Shown here piece by piece: positions 8,841 through 18,131 of a stretch of DNA of 64,000 nucleotides. The notes under the pieces are model-generated. The model saw nothing but the letters and a program-made list of their open reading frames with translations. It made no database searches and was not told the DNA's origin. The stretch is from JAZTZP01 sp045637525 (lineage in GTDB: Bacteria; Bacillota; Clostridia; UBA1381), in NCBI GenBank assembly GCA_045637525.1, contig JAZTZP010000044.1, positions 29,506 to 93,505 on the forward strand. The letters run 5' to 3'. The position numbers and the translations under genes are program-made. Within the stretch, counting starts at the first letter, position 1; every line of letters starts with the position of its first letter.

Positions 8841-10065
8841 TGGTTACACTTATATTGATGGTGGTGTGTGTGCGGCAGAAGGCTTTATGGCAAACGGTCT
8901 TAACTGCGGATTTAATCCGGACAAGAATAAAAACGACCTGTGCATGATTTACAGCAAGGAAAAATGCACTGCTGCTGCTGTTTATACGCAAAATAAGGTA
9001 AAAGGTGCTCCGATTACGGTGACAAAGAGAAATCTTGAAAAAACCGGCAATACAGTATATGCGGTAATTGCAAATTCAAAAAATGCCAATACCTGCAATG
9101 CAGATGGTGAAGAAAAAGCGTACAGAATGTGCGAGCTTGCGGCAGGAGTGCTTGGGATTGCTCCTGAAGAAGTTATAGTTGCCTCTACCGGTGTTATAGG
9201 TCAGATTTTACCCATAGAACCTGTTGAAAAACACATTAAAGAATTAAAAGACGGTCTTGCTCCTGACGGAAACGGACGTGCGGCGAATGCAATTATGACT
9301 ACCGACACATTTCCTAAAGAAGTTGCGGTAGAATTTGATATTGACGGAAAGAAATGCAGATTGGGTGGCATGGCAAAAGGTAGCGGTATGATACACCCCG
9401 ACATGGCTACAACGCTCAATTTTATAACAACGGACGTTGCAATTTCATCTGAAATGCTTCAGAAAGCACTCTCTGAGGTTGTAAAGATAACATATAACTG
9501 CTTGAGTGTTGACGGTGACACATCTACAAATGACATGGTGTGCATTATGGCAAATGGCAGAGCCGGAAATGAAATCATTTCCGGGAAGGACAGTAATTTC
9601 CAAAAAGTGAAGCAGGCGTTATATATTGTTATGATGAATATGACAAGACTTCTTGCTAAAGATGGTGAAGGTGCAACAAAGCTTTTAGAGTGTGTATGTA
9701 AGGGAGCTCCTACGCTTGATACTGCTATTACTGTTGCAAAGAGCGTAATCCGGTCTTCGCTTTTTAAATGTGCAATGTTTGGTGAAGATGCAAACTGGGG
9801 ACGTGTTTTATGCGCAGTCGGATATGCTGATGCGGAATTTGATATAACTAAAGTCGATGTTGATTTAAAATCGGTAAACGGCGTTATAGAGGTTTGCCGA
9901 AACGGAGCCGGAATTGAATTTTCTGAAGAAAAAGCGAAAAAAGTCTTATCGGCGGATGAAATAATAATAGATATTTCTCTTAATCAGGGTGAGGCTGAGG
10001 CAACAGCGTGGGGCTGTGATTTAACCTATGATTATGTTAAGATTAACGGAGATTACCGTTCTTAA
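8827..10065 (+). CDS. argJ: Glutamate N-acetyltransferase / amino-acid N-acetyltransferase ArgJ
   Basis: A 412-residue ornithine acetyltransferase. It moves the acetyl group from N-acetylornithine to glutamate in cyclic arginine synthesis; the bifunctional type also uses acetyl-CoA. The autocleavage site is present as GMIHPDMATTLNF, with predicted cleavage between Ala194 and Thr195, the nucleophilic threonine that starts the beta chain. The usual motif is ATML, so ATTL is a small variation. No argB, argC or argD is nearby, unlike most Firmicutes where argJ sits in an arg operon. It overlaps the preceding gene by 14 bases. Confidence 0.92.
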   Translation: MKEFNGYTYIDGGVCAAEGFMANGLNCGFNPDKNKNDLCMIYSKEKCTAAAVYTQNKVKGAPITVTKRNLEKTGNTVYAVIANSKNANTCNADGEEKAYRMCELAAGVLGIAPEEVIVASTGVIGQILPIEPVEKHIKELKDGLAPDGNGRAANAIMTTDTFPKEVAVEFDIDGKKCRLGGMAKGSGMIHPDMATTLNFITTDVAISSEMLQKALSEVVKITYNCLSVDGDTSTNDMVCIMANGRAGNEIISGKDSNFQKVKQALYIVMMNMTRLLAKDGEGATKLLECVCKGAPTLDTAITVAKSVIRSSLFKCAMFGEDANWGRVLCAVGYADAEFDITKVDVDLKSVNGVIEVCRNGAGIEFSEEKAKKVLSADEIIIDISLNQGEAEATAWGCDLTYDYVKINGDYRS

Positions 10066-10125
10066 TGTATAAGCTGTTTTGAAAATTTATATAATATCAT
10101 TAGATAATAAATATGGAGGTATAAT

Positions 10126-10479
10126 ATGCTAGCAAATGTAAGTAATAAATACGGAACGATAACAGTTTCACCAAGAGTTATTCTTGAAATTGCCGGGAAT
10201 GTCGCATCGAATTGCTACGGAGTAGTCGGAATGGCTGCCCGGAATAAAAAGGATGGTATAGTCAGCCTTTTAAAGTCAGATAATATGAATAAGGGTATTG
10301 ATATAAAATCTGCAGACGGTGGTATAACCATTGATATTCACATAATAGTTCAATATGGTATTAATATTGCAACTGTTTCTGAGGGCGTTGTAAGCCGTGT
10401 GAAGTACAGTGTTGAAAAAATGACAGGTATTAAAGTCAAAAGAATAACCGTTAAGGTAGAAGGAATAAGAGTTTCATAA
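10126..10479 (+). CDS. Asp23/Gls24-family protein (YloU-like)
   Basis: A 117-residue Asp23-family protein without signal peptide. Typical features are the opening ITVSPRVILEIAGNVASNCYGVVGMA and the closing VEKMTGIKVKRITVKVEGI. It lies directly upstream of the DAK-domain gene, matching the conserved yloU-yloV (asp23-fakA) pair of Firmicutes. Asp23 proteins are abundant and linked to envelope stress, but the biochemical role of the YloU branch is unknown. GGAGG precedes the ATG. A second Asp23-like domain occurs in the fusion protein at 30508-31320. Confidence 0.88.
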   Translation: MLANVSNKYGTITVSPRVILEIAGNVASNCYGVVGMAARNKKDGIVSLLKSDNMNKGIDIKSADGGITIDIHIIVQYGINIATVSEGVVSRVKYSVEKMTGIKVKRITVKVEGIRVS

Positions 10480-10494
10480 TGGGAGAAGGTGATT

Positions 10495-12147
10495 GTGATT
10501 AATACTATAAACGGAATAGAATTTGCACAACTGTTTATATCCGGTGCAAACCATTTGTATAATAATAAAAAATTAGTTGATGATTTGAATGTTTTTCCGG
10601 TTCCTGATGGCGATACCGGTACAAATATGAGCTTAACTGTAAGTGCGATGACTGATGAGTTGTTGAGTAAGCCCACAGAATCTGTTACTGAGGTGGCTGA
10701 TTTGATGTCTTTTGCTACTTTAAGAGGCGCCCGTGGTAACTCGGGTGTCATATTATCACAGATTTTTCGTGGTATATCAAAGCAGCTGAAAGGAAAGGCA
10801 CAAATTAATTCCAAAGAATTTGCTGCGGCTCTTGAAGCCGGTTCGGCATCTGCATATAAGGCTGTTATGAAACCAACCGAGGGTACTATATTAACAGTTG
10901 CCCGTGAAGCAGCTGAGGGTGCGGTTTTGGCGGCACATAACGAAGAAGATATTATTAATGTTCTTGAAGCTGCTTGCGAGTCGGGAAATAAAGCTCTTAT
11001 AAAAACAACTTCAATGCTTCCGGCACTTAAAGAAGCCGACGTGGTTGATGCCGGCGGTCAGGGCTGGATGATGATTTTACTTGGTGCTCTTAAGTATATA
11101 AAAGACGGAGAAATTGTAAAAAGAGATGATAATTCAGTTCCCGGTGCCGAATTAAAAAAATCTGTGCCAAAACAAAACAAAGTAATTGATAAAGAGATTA
11201 AATTTCAGTATTGTACCGAATTTCTGATTCAAATATCAAATAAAACTGCTGATGTTGACAGCTTCAGACAAACTTTAACTCCGATGGGGGATAGTATGCT
11301 TGTTATTGATGACGATGATGTTATTAAGGTACATATCCATACAAACAACCCGGATAAGGCTTTGGGCGAGGCTTTAAAGATAGGCGAGCTGATAAATATT
11401 AAAATTGAAAACATGAAGCATCAGCATAACTCTATTATACAGGAATCAAAAATTACTGTAAAAGAAAAGCCTCAGAAGAAAGAACCTTTAAATAAATACG
11501 GATTTGTTGCGGTATGTGCAGGCAAAGGTTTAGCTGAAATTATGAAAGATATCGGGGTAACACGCATTATAGAAGGCGGACAGACAATGAATCCGAGCGC
11601 TGATGATATTTTAAAAGCCATTGTAAAATCAAAGGCGGAAAATGTTTTCGTGTTCCCGAATAACAAAAATATAATAATGGCGGCAAATCAGGCAAAAGAA
11701 TTGTCGGATGTAAATGTTATTGTTATTCCTACAAAAAATGTACCCGAATGTATAAGCGCAATGATGGTATTTACTGAAGCAAATGATTTAAAAAGAAACG
11801 AAGAATCAATGCTTTCAGCTGTGTCACGTGTGTCAGTCGGTCAGGTTACGTTTGCTGTAAGAGATACTACAATAAAAGGTAAAACTATAAAAAAGGGCGA
11901 TATACTCGGACTTTCCGGTAGTGAAATCAAATATGTCGGAAGAACTCCGGAAGCGGTATGTGCTCAGTTAGTTTGTGATATAAGCGATGATGACAGTGAG
12001 TTTATAACTGTATACTACGGAAAGGGAATAAAGCGTGAGCAGGCTGATGCACTTCAAAACAAGCTTGAAGAGTTGTTCCCGGATTGTGATATAGAAATCA
12101 GAAAAGGCGGACAGCCGCTGTATCATTATATAGTGGCGGTTGAATAG
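10495..12147 (+). CDS. fakA: DAK2-domain fatty-acid kinase subunit (FakA/YloV-like)
   Basis: A 550-residue protein. The N-terminal 200 residues are a DhaL/DAK2 ATP-binding domain with NVFPVPDGDTGTNM carrying Mg2+-binding aspartates, and RGARGNSGVILSQ. The middle has VVDAGGQGWMM. The C-terminal region matches the FakA domain that docks fatty-acid carriers (FakB). FakA phosphorylates fatty acids held by FakB, feeding exogenous acids into phospholipids; no fakB is in the window. The GTG at 10495 is preferred to the GTG at 10489 because GGGAG at 10481-10485 is nine bases from it. The pgsA and fabF genes nearby are also lipid genes. Confidence 0.87.
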   Translation: MINTINGIEFAQLFISGANHLYNNKKLVDDLNVFPVPDGDTGTNMSLTVSAMTDELLSKPTESVTEVADLMSFATLRGARGNSGVILSQIFRGISKQLKGKAQINSKEFAAALEAGSASAYKAVMKPTEGTILTVAREAAEGAVLAAHNEEDIINVLEAACESGNKALIKTTSMLPALKEADVVDAGGQGWMMILLGALKYIKDGEIVKRDDNSVPGAELKKSVPKQNKVIDKEIKFQYCTEFLIQISNKTADVDSFRQTLTPMGDSMLVIDDDDVIKVHIHTNNPDKALGEALKIGELINIKIENMKHQHNSIIQESKITVKEKPQKKEPLNKYGFVAVCAGKGLAEIMKDIGVTRIIEGGQTMNPSADDILKAIVKSKAENVFVFPNNKNIIMAANQAKELSDVNVIVIPTKNVPECISAMMVFTEANDLKRNEESMLSAVSRVSVGQVTFAVRDTTIKGKTIKKGDILGLSGSEIKYVGRTPEAVCAQLVCDISDDDSEFITVYYGKGIKREQADALQNKLEELFPDCDIEIRKGGQPLYHYIVAVE

Positions 12148-12151
12148 TAAA

Positions 12152-14179
12152 ATGAACAGAGATATTCGTTGTTTAAAAGGTATCGGAGATACCAGGGCTG
12201 CTTTGCTTGAAAAAATGAATATTAAAACAATTGGTGATTTGCTTTACCTTTTTCCGCGATCGTATGAAGACAGAACCAAGGTGAAATTCATTGCTGAGTG
12301 TATTGCAGAGGAGACGGTATGCGTATGTGTAACCGTTTTTTCTGCTGTACGTGAAAACCGTATTAAAAAAAATCTCGTAATATACAGCATGAAAGTGATG
12401 GATGAAACCGGTTTTTTGAACATCGTGTGGTTTAATAACCGCTACATAAAAAATGCTTTTAAAAAAGGCGAAGAATACATAATGTACGGTAAAATAACCC
12501 GAGGTAGAATGGGCTTTGAAATGTCAAATCCCGTATACGAAAAAAGCGGAAGAGAACAGTATACCGGCAAGGTAATACCGATATATCCTTTAACAAACGG
12601 ACTTACTCAGAAAAATATACAAGCCGCAATTTCACAGGCTCTTAAAAATATTGATAACGTTCCCGAATGTATACCCGATAAAATACGAAAGGCTTATCGG
12701 CTTGCGGAGATGAATTTTGCGATAGAAAACATTCATTTTCCAAAGGATTTTGAAAGCTATTCAATTGCACGGCGAAGATTTGTTTTTGAAGAGCTTTTTG
12801 TGCTTCAGATGGCTCTTTCATATAAAAAGGCGCAACGTGGCATAAGTCCCGGACCTGTTTTTAATATTTCTGAATACCGATCGGATTTCTTAAAAAGCAT
12901 GCCGTTTGAGCTTACAAAATCGCAGTTAAACACTTTAGCGGACGTTGACGAGGATTTTTCGGCAGGAAAACAAATGAGTCGCCTTGTTCAGGGCGACGTA
13001 GGAAGCGGTAAGACGGTGATTGCTGCTTATGCGGCGTATATTGCGGCTATGAACGGATATCAGGCTGTAATTATGGCTCCTACCGAAATTTTAGCAGGAC
13101 AACACTACGAAAGTCTTGCACCGATGTTTGAAAAGTTCGGAATTAAAACCGTATTGCTTACAGGAAGTCTAACACCAAAAAACAAGCGTGAGACAAAAAC
13201 GCTTATTTCAGAAAATGAAGCAAAAATAATAATCGGAACAAATGCAGTCATGCAAAAAGATGTTACCTATTCAAATCTTGGACTTGTAGTTGTTGATGAA
13301 CAGCATAGATTCGGGGTTGAACAACGGGCAAAGCTTACTTCTAAAGGCTCAAATCCACATCTTCTGGTAATGTCTGCAACACCTATACCGAGAACTCTCG
13401 CATTGATTTTATACGGTGATTTAAGTATTTCTGTTATAAACGAATTACCACCGGGAAGAAAACCGGTAAAAACATATGCAGTCGGCGAAAATATGCGTGA
13501 ACGAATAGAACGATTTATAGAAAAGAACGTTTTAGAAGGCGGTCAGTGTTATGTAGTTTGTCCGCTTATAGAAGAAACCGAAAAGAGTGACTTAAACAAC
13601 GCAGTAGAGCTTAAAACACATCTTAGCGGAGTTTTTCCTGAGTTTCGTGTAGGTCTTATGCATGGCAAGATGAAACCTGCTGAAAAGGACGAAGTAATGG
13701 CAAAGTTTGCTGACGGGAATATCGACATTCTCGTTTCAACCACCGTAGTTGAGGTTGGGGTTAATGTACCAAACAGCAATCTGATGATAATTGAAAACGC
13801 AGAACGTTTCGGGCTCAGTCAGCTTCATCAGCTACGCGGCCGTGTGGGAAGAGGCAAACGTCAGAGCCACTGTGTATTATTTGCTCACGGGACAAATGAA
13901 GTCACAAAAAAACGCATGGAAACTATGTGTATGTCTAATGATGGATTTTATATTTCTGAACAGGATCTGAAATTACGCGGTCCGGGTGATTTTTTCGGAA
14001 CAAGACAGCATGGCTTGCCTGAAATGAAAATTGCCAATCTTTTCGAAGATTCAGATCTTTTGCGGATAGCTCAGAAATCTGTTTCGGAAATTTATAAATC
14101 TGATCCCAAATTAGAAAATTATCCTGTTTTAAAAGCCCGTATTGAAAACATATATAACGATGCAGGTGTTTTAAATTAG
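12152..14179 (+). CDS. recG: ATP-dependent DNA helicase RecG
   Basis: A 675-residue superfamily 2 helicase that remodels stalled replication forks and Holliday junctions. The N-terminal wedge/OB domain opens with RCLKGIGDTRAALLEKM. Walker A is QGDVGSGKT, motif II is VVDEQHRFG (DEQH, as expected for RecG), followed by MSATPIPRTLAL. The later motifs include STTVVEVGVNVPN and QLRGRVGRGKRQ. A TTG at 12140 is in frame, but the ATG at 12152 aligns better with the conserved N-terminus. It is the last gene of the run beginning at ilvA. Confidence 0.95.
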   Translation: MNRDIRCLKGIGDTRAALLEKMNIKTIGDLLYLFPRSYEDRTKVKFIAECIAEETVCVCVTVFSAVRENRIKKNLVIYSMKVMDETGFLNIVWFNNRYIKNAFKKGEEYIMYGKITRGRMGFEMSNPVYEKSGREQYTGKVIPIYPLTNGLTQKNIQAAISQALKNIDNVPECIPDKIRKAYRLAEMNFAIENIHFPKDFESYSIARRRFVFEELFVLQMALSYKKAQRGISPGPVFNISEYRSDFLKSMPFELTKSQLNTLADVDEDFSAGKQMSRLVQGDVGSGKTVIAAYAAYIAAMNGYQAVIMAPTEILAGQHYESLAPMFEKFGIKTVLLTGSLTPKNKRETKTLISENEAKIIIGTNAVMQKDVTYSNLGLVVVDEQHRFGVEQRAKLTSKGSNPHLLVMSATPIPRTLALILYGDLSISVINELPPGRKPVKTYAVGENMRERIERFIEKNVLEGGQCYVVCPLIEETEKSDLNNAVELKTHLSGVFPEFRVGLMHGKMKPAEKDEVMAKFADGNIDILVSTTVVEVGVNVPNSNLMIIENAERFGLSQLHQLRGRVGRGKRQSHCVLFAHGTNEVTKKRMETMCMSNDGFYISEQDLKLRGPGDFFGTRQHGLPEMKIANLFEDSDLLRIAQKSVSEIYKSDPKLENYPVLKARIENIYNDAGVLN

Positions 14180-14227
14180 TTTTTTATCTTTTAGGAAATT
14201 GCGTGCTTTTGCAATTTTCTAAATTAC

Positions 14228-14287
14228 AAAAAAGTCTACTTAATTGAAGTGAGCTGTGCGAACGACAATCACGATAGTGACTTTTTT
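14228..14287 (+). terminator. Possible terminator or attenuator between recG and fabF
   Basis: AAAAAAGTC with ACT (14228-14240) can pair with AGT and GACTTTTTT (14276-14287), the second arm being a T tract. The loop of about 35 bases is long. It lies 33 bases before fabF and could end recG transcripts or act as a fabF leader element. A second short repeat just after recG (GAAATTGC at 14197-14204 with GCAATTTTC further on) lacks a T tract. Confidence 0.45.
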
Positions 14288-14320
14288 ATAAAGTTAAATT
14301 TCAAGGAGAGTGTGTATCAA

Positions 14321-15538
14321 ATGAAGAAAATTGTAATTACCGGAATGGGAGCTGTTACGCCTGTTGGAATCGGTGTTGATAATTATTGGAAAAATCTTAT
14401 AAACGGAGTAAGCGGTATTGATTTTATCAAAAATTTCGACACATCAGAGCTTCCTGTAAAGGTTGGTGCCGAAATTAAGGATTATAATCCGCTTGATTAT
14501 TTATCGAAAAAGCAGGAAAAAGAACTTTCTTTATTTATGCAATATGCGTATATTGCAGCTAATGAGGCTTTTTCTCAAAGCGGTATCGGAAAAGGCGATG
14601 ACAGAACAGCTATCGTCATGGGAACTGCTCTAAACGGAATGAGTACCATATGTGAAACACAACAGGAAATAGATTCCGGAAAAACTACAAAAGTAAGCCC
14701 GCGTTTTATACCGAAAGTGATGGGTAATATATGTGCAAGTATATTTGCAATCGAACACGAAATCAAAGGTCCGAGCATGACTGTAAATACTGCGTGCTCG
14801 TCGGGCGGTGATGCTTTTATACTTGGTTGTATGTTTTTAGAAAGCGGTCAGGCTGACTGTGCTGTTATAATGGGCGGTGAATCAATATTCTGTTCGCTTG
14901 CTATGTCCGGTCTTGCTCAATCAAAAGCCTTGTCCTTAGAAAGCGAAGATCCATCGAGAGCATGTACACCGTTTGATCTGAACAGAAACGGATTTGTAAT
15001 GGGCGAGGGCGGAGGTGCCATGATTATTGAAACCGAAGAGCATGCGTTAGCACGAGGTGCAAAGATTATAGCGGAGGTTGCCGGATATGCCAATACTTCT
15101 GATGCGTATCATATAACGCATCCGCACCCTGATGGCGACGGAGCAGAAAGATGTATGAGAGCGGCACTTTTAAAGGCAGGAATGAAACCGGAAGAGGTCG
15201 GATATATAAATACTCACGGTACATCCACAAAGGTCGGAGACGCTATTGAGACGAGAGCGATAAAAAGAGTGTTTGGTGATAACATTTCAGTCAGCTCTAC
15301 AAAGAGTGCTACCGGTCACTTAATGGGTGCCGGAGGTATTACGGAGCTTATTGCGTGCGTGAATGCAATTAACAGCGGAATTCTTCCGCCGACGCTCAAT
15401 TATACCACGCCTGATCCCGAATGTGATTTAAACTGCATCCCGGGTAAGGCAATAGAGAAAAATATAAAAGCAGCAGCTTCTAACGCGTTTGGGTTTGGCG
15501 GACAGAACTCAACCCTTATAGTGAAGAAATACGAATAA
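14321..15538 (+). CDS. fabF: Beta-ketoacyl-ACP synthase II
   Basis: A 405-residue condensing enzyme that extends acyl-ACP with malonyl-ACP in fatty-acid synthesis. The catalytic triad is Cys159 (VNTACSSGGDAF), His299 (INTHGTSTKVGD) and His333 (KSATGHLMGAGG). The C-terminal NAFGFGGQNS signature is intact. An in-frame upstream ATG at 14249 is rejected; AAGGAGAG at 14303-14310 and the family N-terminus MKKIVITGMG fix the start at 14321. No other fab gene or acyl-carrier gene is adjacent, so this is an isolated copy. No FapR-like operator was recognised. Confidence 0.94.
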   Translation: MKKIVITGMGAVTPVGIGVDNYWKNLINGVSGIDFIKNFDTSELPVKVGAEIKDYNPLDYLSKKQEKELSLFMQYAYIAANEAFSQSGIGKGDDRTAIVMGTALNGMSTICETQQEIDSGKTTKVSPRFIPKVMGNICASIFAIEHEIKGPSMTVNTACSSGGDAFILGCMFLESGQADCAVIMGGESIFCSLAMSGLAQSKALSLESEDPSRACTPFDLNRNGFVMGEGGGAMIIETEEHALARGAKIIAEVAGYANTSDAYHITHPHPDGDGAERCMRAALLKAGMKPEEVGYINTHGTSTKVGDAIETRAIKRVFGDNISVSSTKSATGHLMGAGGITELIACVNAINSGILPPTLNYTTPDPECDLNCIPGKAIEKNIKAAASNAFGFGGQNSTLIVKKYE

Positions 15539-15544
15539 ATCAAT

Positions 15545-15577
15545 TAAAAGGGGTTGTTTTGACAACCTCTTTAATTT
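15545..15577 (+). terminator. Terminator after fabF
   Basis: AAAGGGGTTGT pairs with ACAACCTCTTT around a short TTTTG loop, followed by AATTTAAT. The stem is strong but the tail is only moderately T-rich, so read-through into the next gene is possible. Confidence 0.7.
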
Positions 15578-15599
15578 AATATTAAAGGAGAAAAAACAC

Positions 15600-16322
15600 A
15601 TGGGAGAAATTGTAAGACTTCAAAAATATATTTCAATGTGCGGCGAGGCGTCAAGACGTGCGGCTGAGAAGCTTATTTCTGACGGAAAAGTCAGCGTTAA
15701 TGATGAAATCATAACTGAACTTGGTACAAAGGTTGAAATCGGAGCTGATAAAGTGAAAATTAACGGAAAACTTTTAAAGCCTATAACAAAGAAATATTAT
15801 ATAATGCTTAACAAACCGGCGGGCTATGTAACAACCGCAAAGGATCAATTCGACCGCCCGACTGTAATGGATTTAATAAAAACAGAAATTCATACACGTG
15901 TATATCCGGTAGGCAGACTTGATTATGAAACCGAAGGACTTCTTATTATGACAAACGATGGTGAATTTTCCAACAAAATTATGCATCCGAGGTATAATAA
16001 GAATAAAACTTATATAGCTGTTTTAAAAAACGGTATAACAATAAGTGCACTCAATAAACTTCGCAGAGGAGTTATTATCGACGGATTTAAAACCAGTCCG
16101 GCTGAAGTGGAAATATTAGAAACGGTGCAGGGAAAAACTACGGTGCAAATTACGATACATGAAGGAAAAAACCGTCAGGTGAGGCGAATGTTTGAAGCAG
16201 TAGGAAGTAAAGTTCAGTATCTTCAGCGAACAGCCATAGGCGACATTGAACTCGGCAATCTTCCTTTAGGCAGATGGCGGTATCTTACAGCTCATGAAGT
16301 TGATAAACTTATAAGAATGTAA
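15600..16322 (+). CDS. RsuA/RluB-family pseudouridine synthase
   Basis: A 240-residue rRNA pseudouridine synthase. Residues 1-60 form an S4 RNA-binding domain (RLQKYISMCGEASRRAAEKLI). The catalytic domain contains GRLDYETEGLLIMTNDGE, whose aspartate is the catalytic residue, and the later EGKNRQVRRMFEAVG motif. Family members modify 16S (RsuA) or 23S (RluB) rRNA; Firmicute single copies are usually called RluB, so that is the likelier role. AAAGGAG at 15584-15590 precedes the ATG. Confidence 0.88.
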   Translation: MGEIVRLQKYISMCGEASRRAAEKLISDGKVSVNDEIITELGTKVEIGADKVKINGKLLKPITKKYYIMLNKPAGYVTTAKDQFDRPTVMDLIKTEIHTRVYPVGRLDYETEGLLIMTNDGEFSNKIMHPRYNKNKTYIAVLKNGITISALNKLRRGVIIDGFKTSPAEVEILETVQGKTTVQITIHEGKNRQVRRMFEAVGSKVQYLQRTAIGDIELGNLPLGRWRYLTAHEVDKLIRM

Positions 16323-16394
16323 ACGTTGTGAATTATAAACAAAAAAAGATGGATATACACATTAATTTTCGTTACTTAACATTTTGATTTGATA

Positions 16395-16423
16395 TTGCAA
16401 AATCTGACAAATTAGAGTATAAT
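16395..16423 (+). promoter_or_regulatory. Sigma-A type promoter of the decarboxylase cluster
   Basis: TTGCAA at 16395-16400, 17-base spacer and TATAAT at 16418-16423. A repeat GGGTTA (16431-16436) and TAACCC (16445-16450) sits on the predicted start and could be a repressor site or the first hairpin of the leader. Confidence 0.8.
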
Positions 16424-16483
16424 ATAAAGTGGGTTAAATTTTGATAACCCGTTACTTCAAATTTTATTTATTTAAGTAAAAAT

Positions 16484-16534
16484 AGGTAGTATTCATTAAA
16501 ATATTCACTGAATAAAAATTAATGAAAACTGCCT
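16484..16534 (+). promoter_or_regulatory. Long hairpin in the leader of the decarboxylase operon
   Basis: Arms 16484-16499 (AGGTAGTATTCATTAA) and 16519-16534 (TTAATGAAAACTGCCT) pair over 16 positions with one G-T wobble and one A-A mismatch around a 19-base loop. It is followed by 28 bases to the mmdA start, so it does not cover the GGAGG. No T tract follows, so it is not a terminator. The function, regulatory or mRNA stabilising, is unknown. Confidence 0.55.
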
Positions 16535-16562
16535 GTATGATTATATTTATGGAGGTTTCAGT

Positions 16563-18113
16563 ATGGGAACAGTTGATAAGCTAACCGAGCTTCAATACCG
16601 CAGAAGTGTAATCGAAAAATGCGGTGGAGATGCTAAGGTACAAAAACAGCACGATGCGGGCAAACTGACAGCTCGTGAAAGAATCAGCGAACTATTTGAT
16701 GAAGGCAGCTTCATTGAGCTTGACGCGTTTGTCACACACAGATGCACAGAGTTCGGAATGGACACAGTTGAAGCTCCTGCTGACGGAGTAGTTACCGGCT
16801 ACGGTACGGTAGACGGAAGACTTGTATTCGCTTACTGCCAGGATTTCACCGTTATCGGAGGATCTTTGGGCGAGATGCAGGCAAAGAAAATCTGCAAGGT
16901 AATGGACATGGCTGCTAAAATGGGAGCTCCGATTATCGGAGTAAACGACTCCGGCGGTGCTCGTATTCAGGAAGGTGTTGCGGCTCTTTCGGGATATGGC
17001 GAGATATTTATGCGTAATGTAAGAAATTCGGGTGTAATTCCTCAGATTTCAGTTATTATGGGACCATGTGCAGGCGGTGCAGTATATTCACCGGCATTAA
17101 CTGATTTTATATTTATGGTTGATAAAACATCTAAAATGTTTATAACAGGACCGCAGGTTGTTTCATCTGTTACCGGTGAAAACGTATCTGATGAAGAGCT
17201 TGGCGGTGCAGCTGTGCATTCTTCAAAGTCGGGAGTAGCTCATTTTACAGCGGCTGACGATAAAGAATGTATTGCGAAGATTAAGAGACTGCTCAGTTTC
17301 TTACCACAGAACAATCTCGAAGAAATCCCTTATGAAATTTCCGCTGATGATGCAAATCGCATTTCGCAGGAGCTTACAACGATTGTTCCTGATTCTGCAA
17401 ATACCGCTTATGATGTAAAAGATGCTATCCATCAGATTGTTGATAATGGTGACTTCTTTGAAGTTCAGGAAGGATTTGCACAAAACATAGTTGTTGGTTT
17501 TGCAAGAATGAACGGAAGTACTATCGGTATAGTGGCTAATCAGCCGAAGGTTCGTGCCGGTGCGCTTGACAGAGACGCATCAGATAAAGGTGCTCGTTTT
17601 ATCAGATTTTGTGACAGCTTTAATATTCCGGTCGTTACATTTACGGACGTTCCCGGCTATTTCCCGGGTGTTGATGAAGAACACGGCGGAATTATAAGAC
17701 ACGGTGCAAAGCTTTTATATGCGTATGCAGAAGCAACTGTACCGAAGATAAATGTGATTTTAAGAAAAGCATACGGTGGCGCTTACATAGCAATGAGTTC
17801 AAAGCATCTCGGTGCAGATATGGTATTTGCATGGCCTACTGCTGAGATTGCGGTTATGGGCCCCGAAGGTGCGGCAAACATTATATTCAAGAATGATATT
17901 GCAAACAGCAGTGACCCTATGACTACAAGACAAGAAAAGATTGCTGAATACAGGGACAAGTTTGCTTCTCCGTTTGAGGCGGCAAGACTTGGCTATGTGG
18001 ATGACGTAATAGAACCTGATTCTACACGTCCACGGATTATATCAGCACTTGAAATGCTCGCATCAAAGCGTGAAACACTGCCTGCTAAAAAGCACGGAAA
18101 TATCCCTGTTTAA
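16563..18113 (+). CDS. mmdA: Methylmalonyl-CoA-type carboxyltransferase (MmdA, 12S subunit)
   Basis: A 516-residue biotin-dependent acyl-CoA carboxyltransferase. The N-terminal lobe contains VNDSGGARIQEGVAALSGYG and MGPCAGGAVYSPALTDF. The C-terminal lobe contains FTDVPGYFPGVDEEHGGIIRHGAKLL and RKAYGGAYIAM. It belongs to the PCCB/MmdA/transcarboxylase-12S family, acting on methylmalonyl-CoA or propionyl-CoA. Four downstream genes supply a membrane anchor, biotin carrier, Na+ pump and a second carboxyltransferase. The complex may decarboxylate methylmalonyl-CoA and export Na+, as in Veillonella and Propionigenium. Glutaconyl-CoA is an alternative substrate. Promoter and leader hairpin lie upstream. 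Confidence 0.87.
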   Translation: MGTVDKLTELQYRRSVIEKCGGDAKVQKQHDAGKLTARERISELFDEGSFIELDAFVTHRCTEFGMDTVEAPADGVVTGYGTVDGRLVFAYCQDFTVIGGSLGEMQAKKICKVMDMAAKMGAPIIGVNDSGGARIQEGVAALSGYGEIFMRNVRNSGVIPQISVIMGPCAGGAVYSPALTDFIFMVDKTSKMFITGPQVVSSVTGENVSDEELGGAAVHSSKSGVAHFTAADDKECIAKIKRLLSFLPQNNLEEIPYEISADDANRISQELTTIVPDSANTAYDVKDAIHQIVDNGDFFEVQEGFAQNIVVGFARMNGSTIGIVANQPKVRAGALDRDASDKGARFIRFCDSFNIPVVTFTDVPGYFPGVDEEHGGIIRHGAKLLYAYAEATVPKINVILRKAYGGAYIAMSSKHLGADMVFAWPTAEIAVMGPEGAANIIFKNDIANSSDPMTTRQEKIAEYRDKFASPFEAARLGYVDDVIEPDSTRPRIISALEMLASKRETLPAKKHGNIPV

Positions 18114-18131
18114 TATAAGGAGGCGAGTTTT

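Noticed and set aside
10350..10814. 154-residue minus-strand frame across the Asp23/fakA junction
   Set aside because: Lies antisense to two recognised genes and has no plausible start signals.
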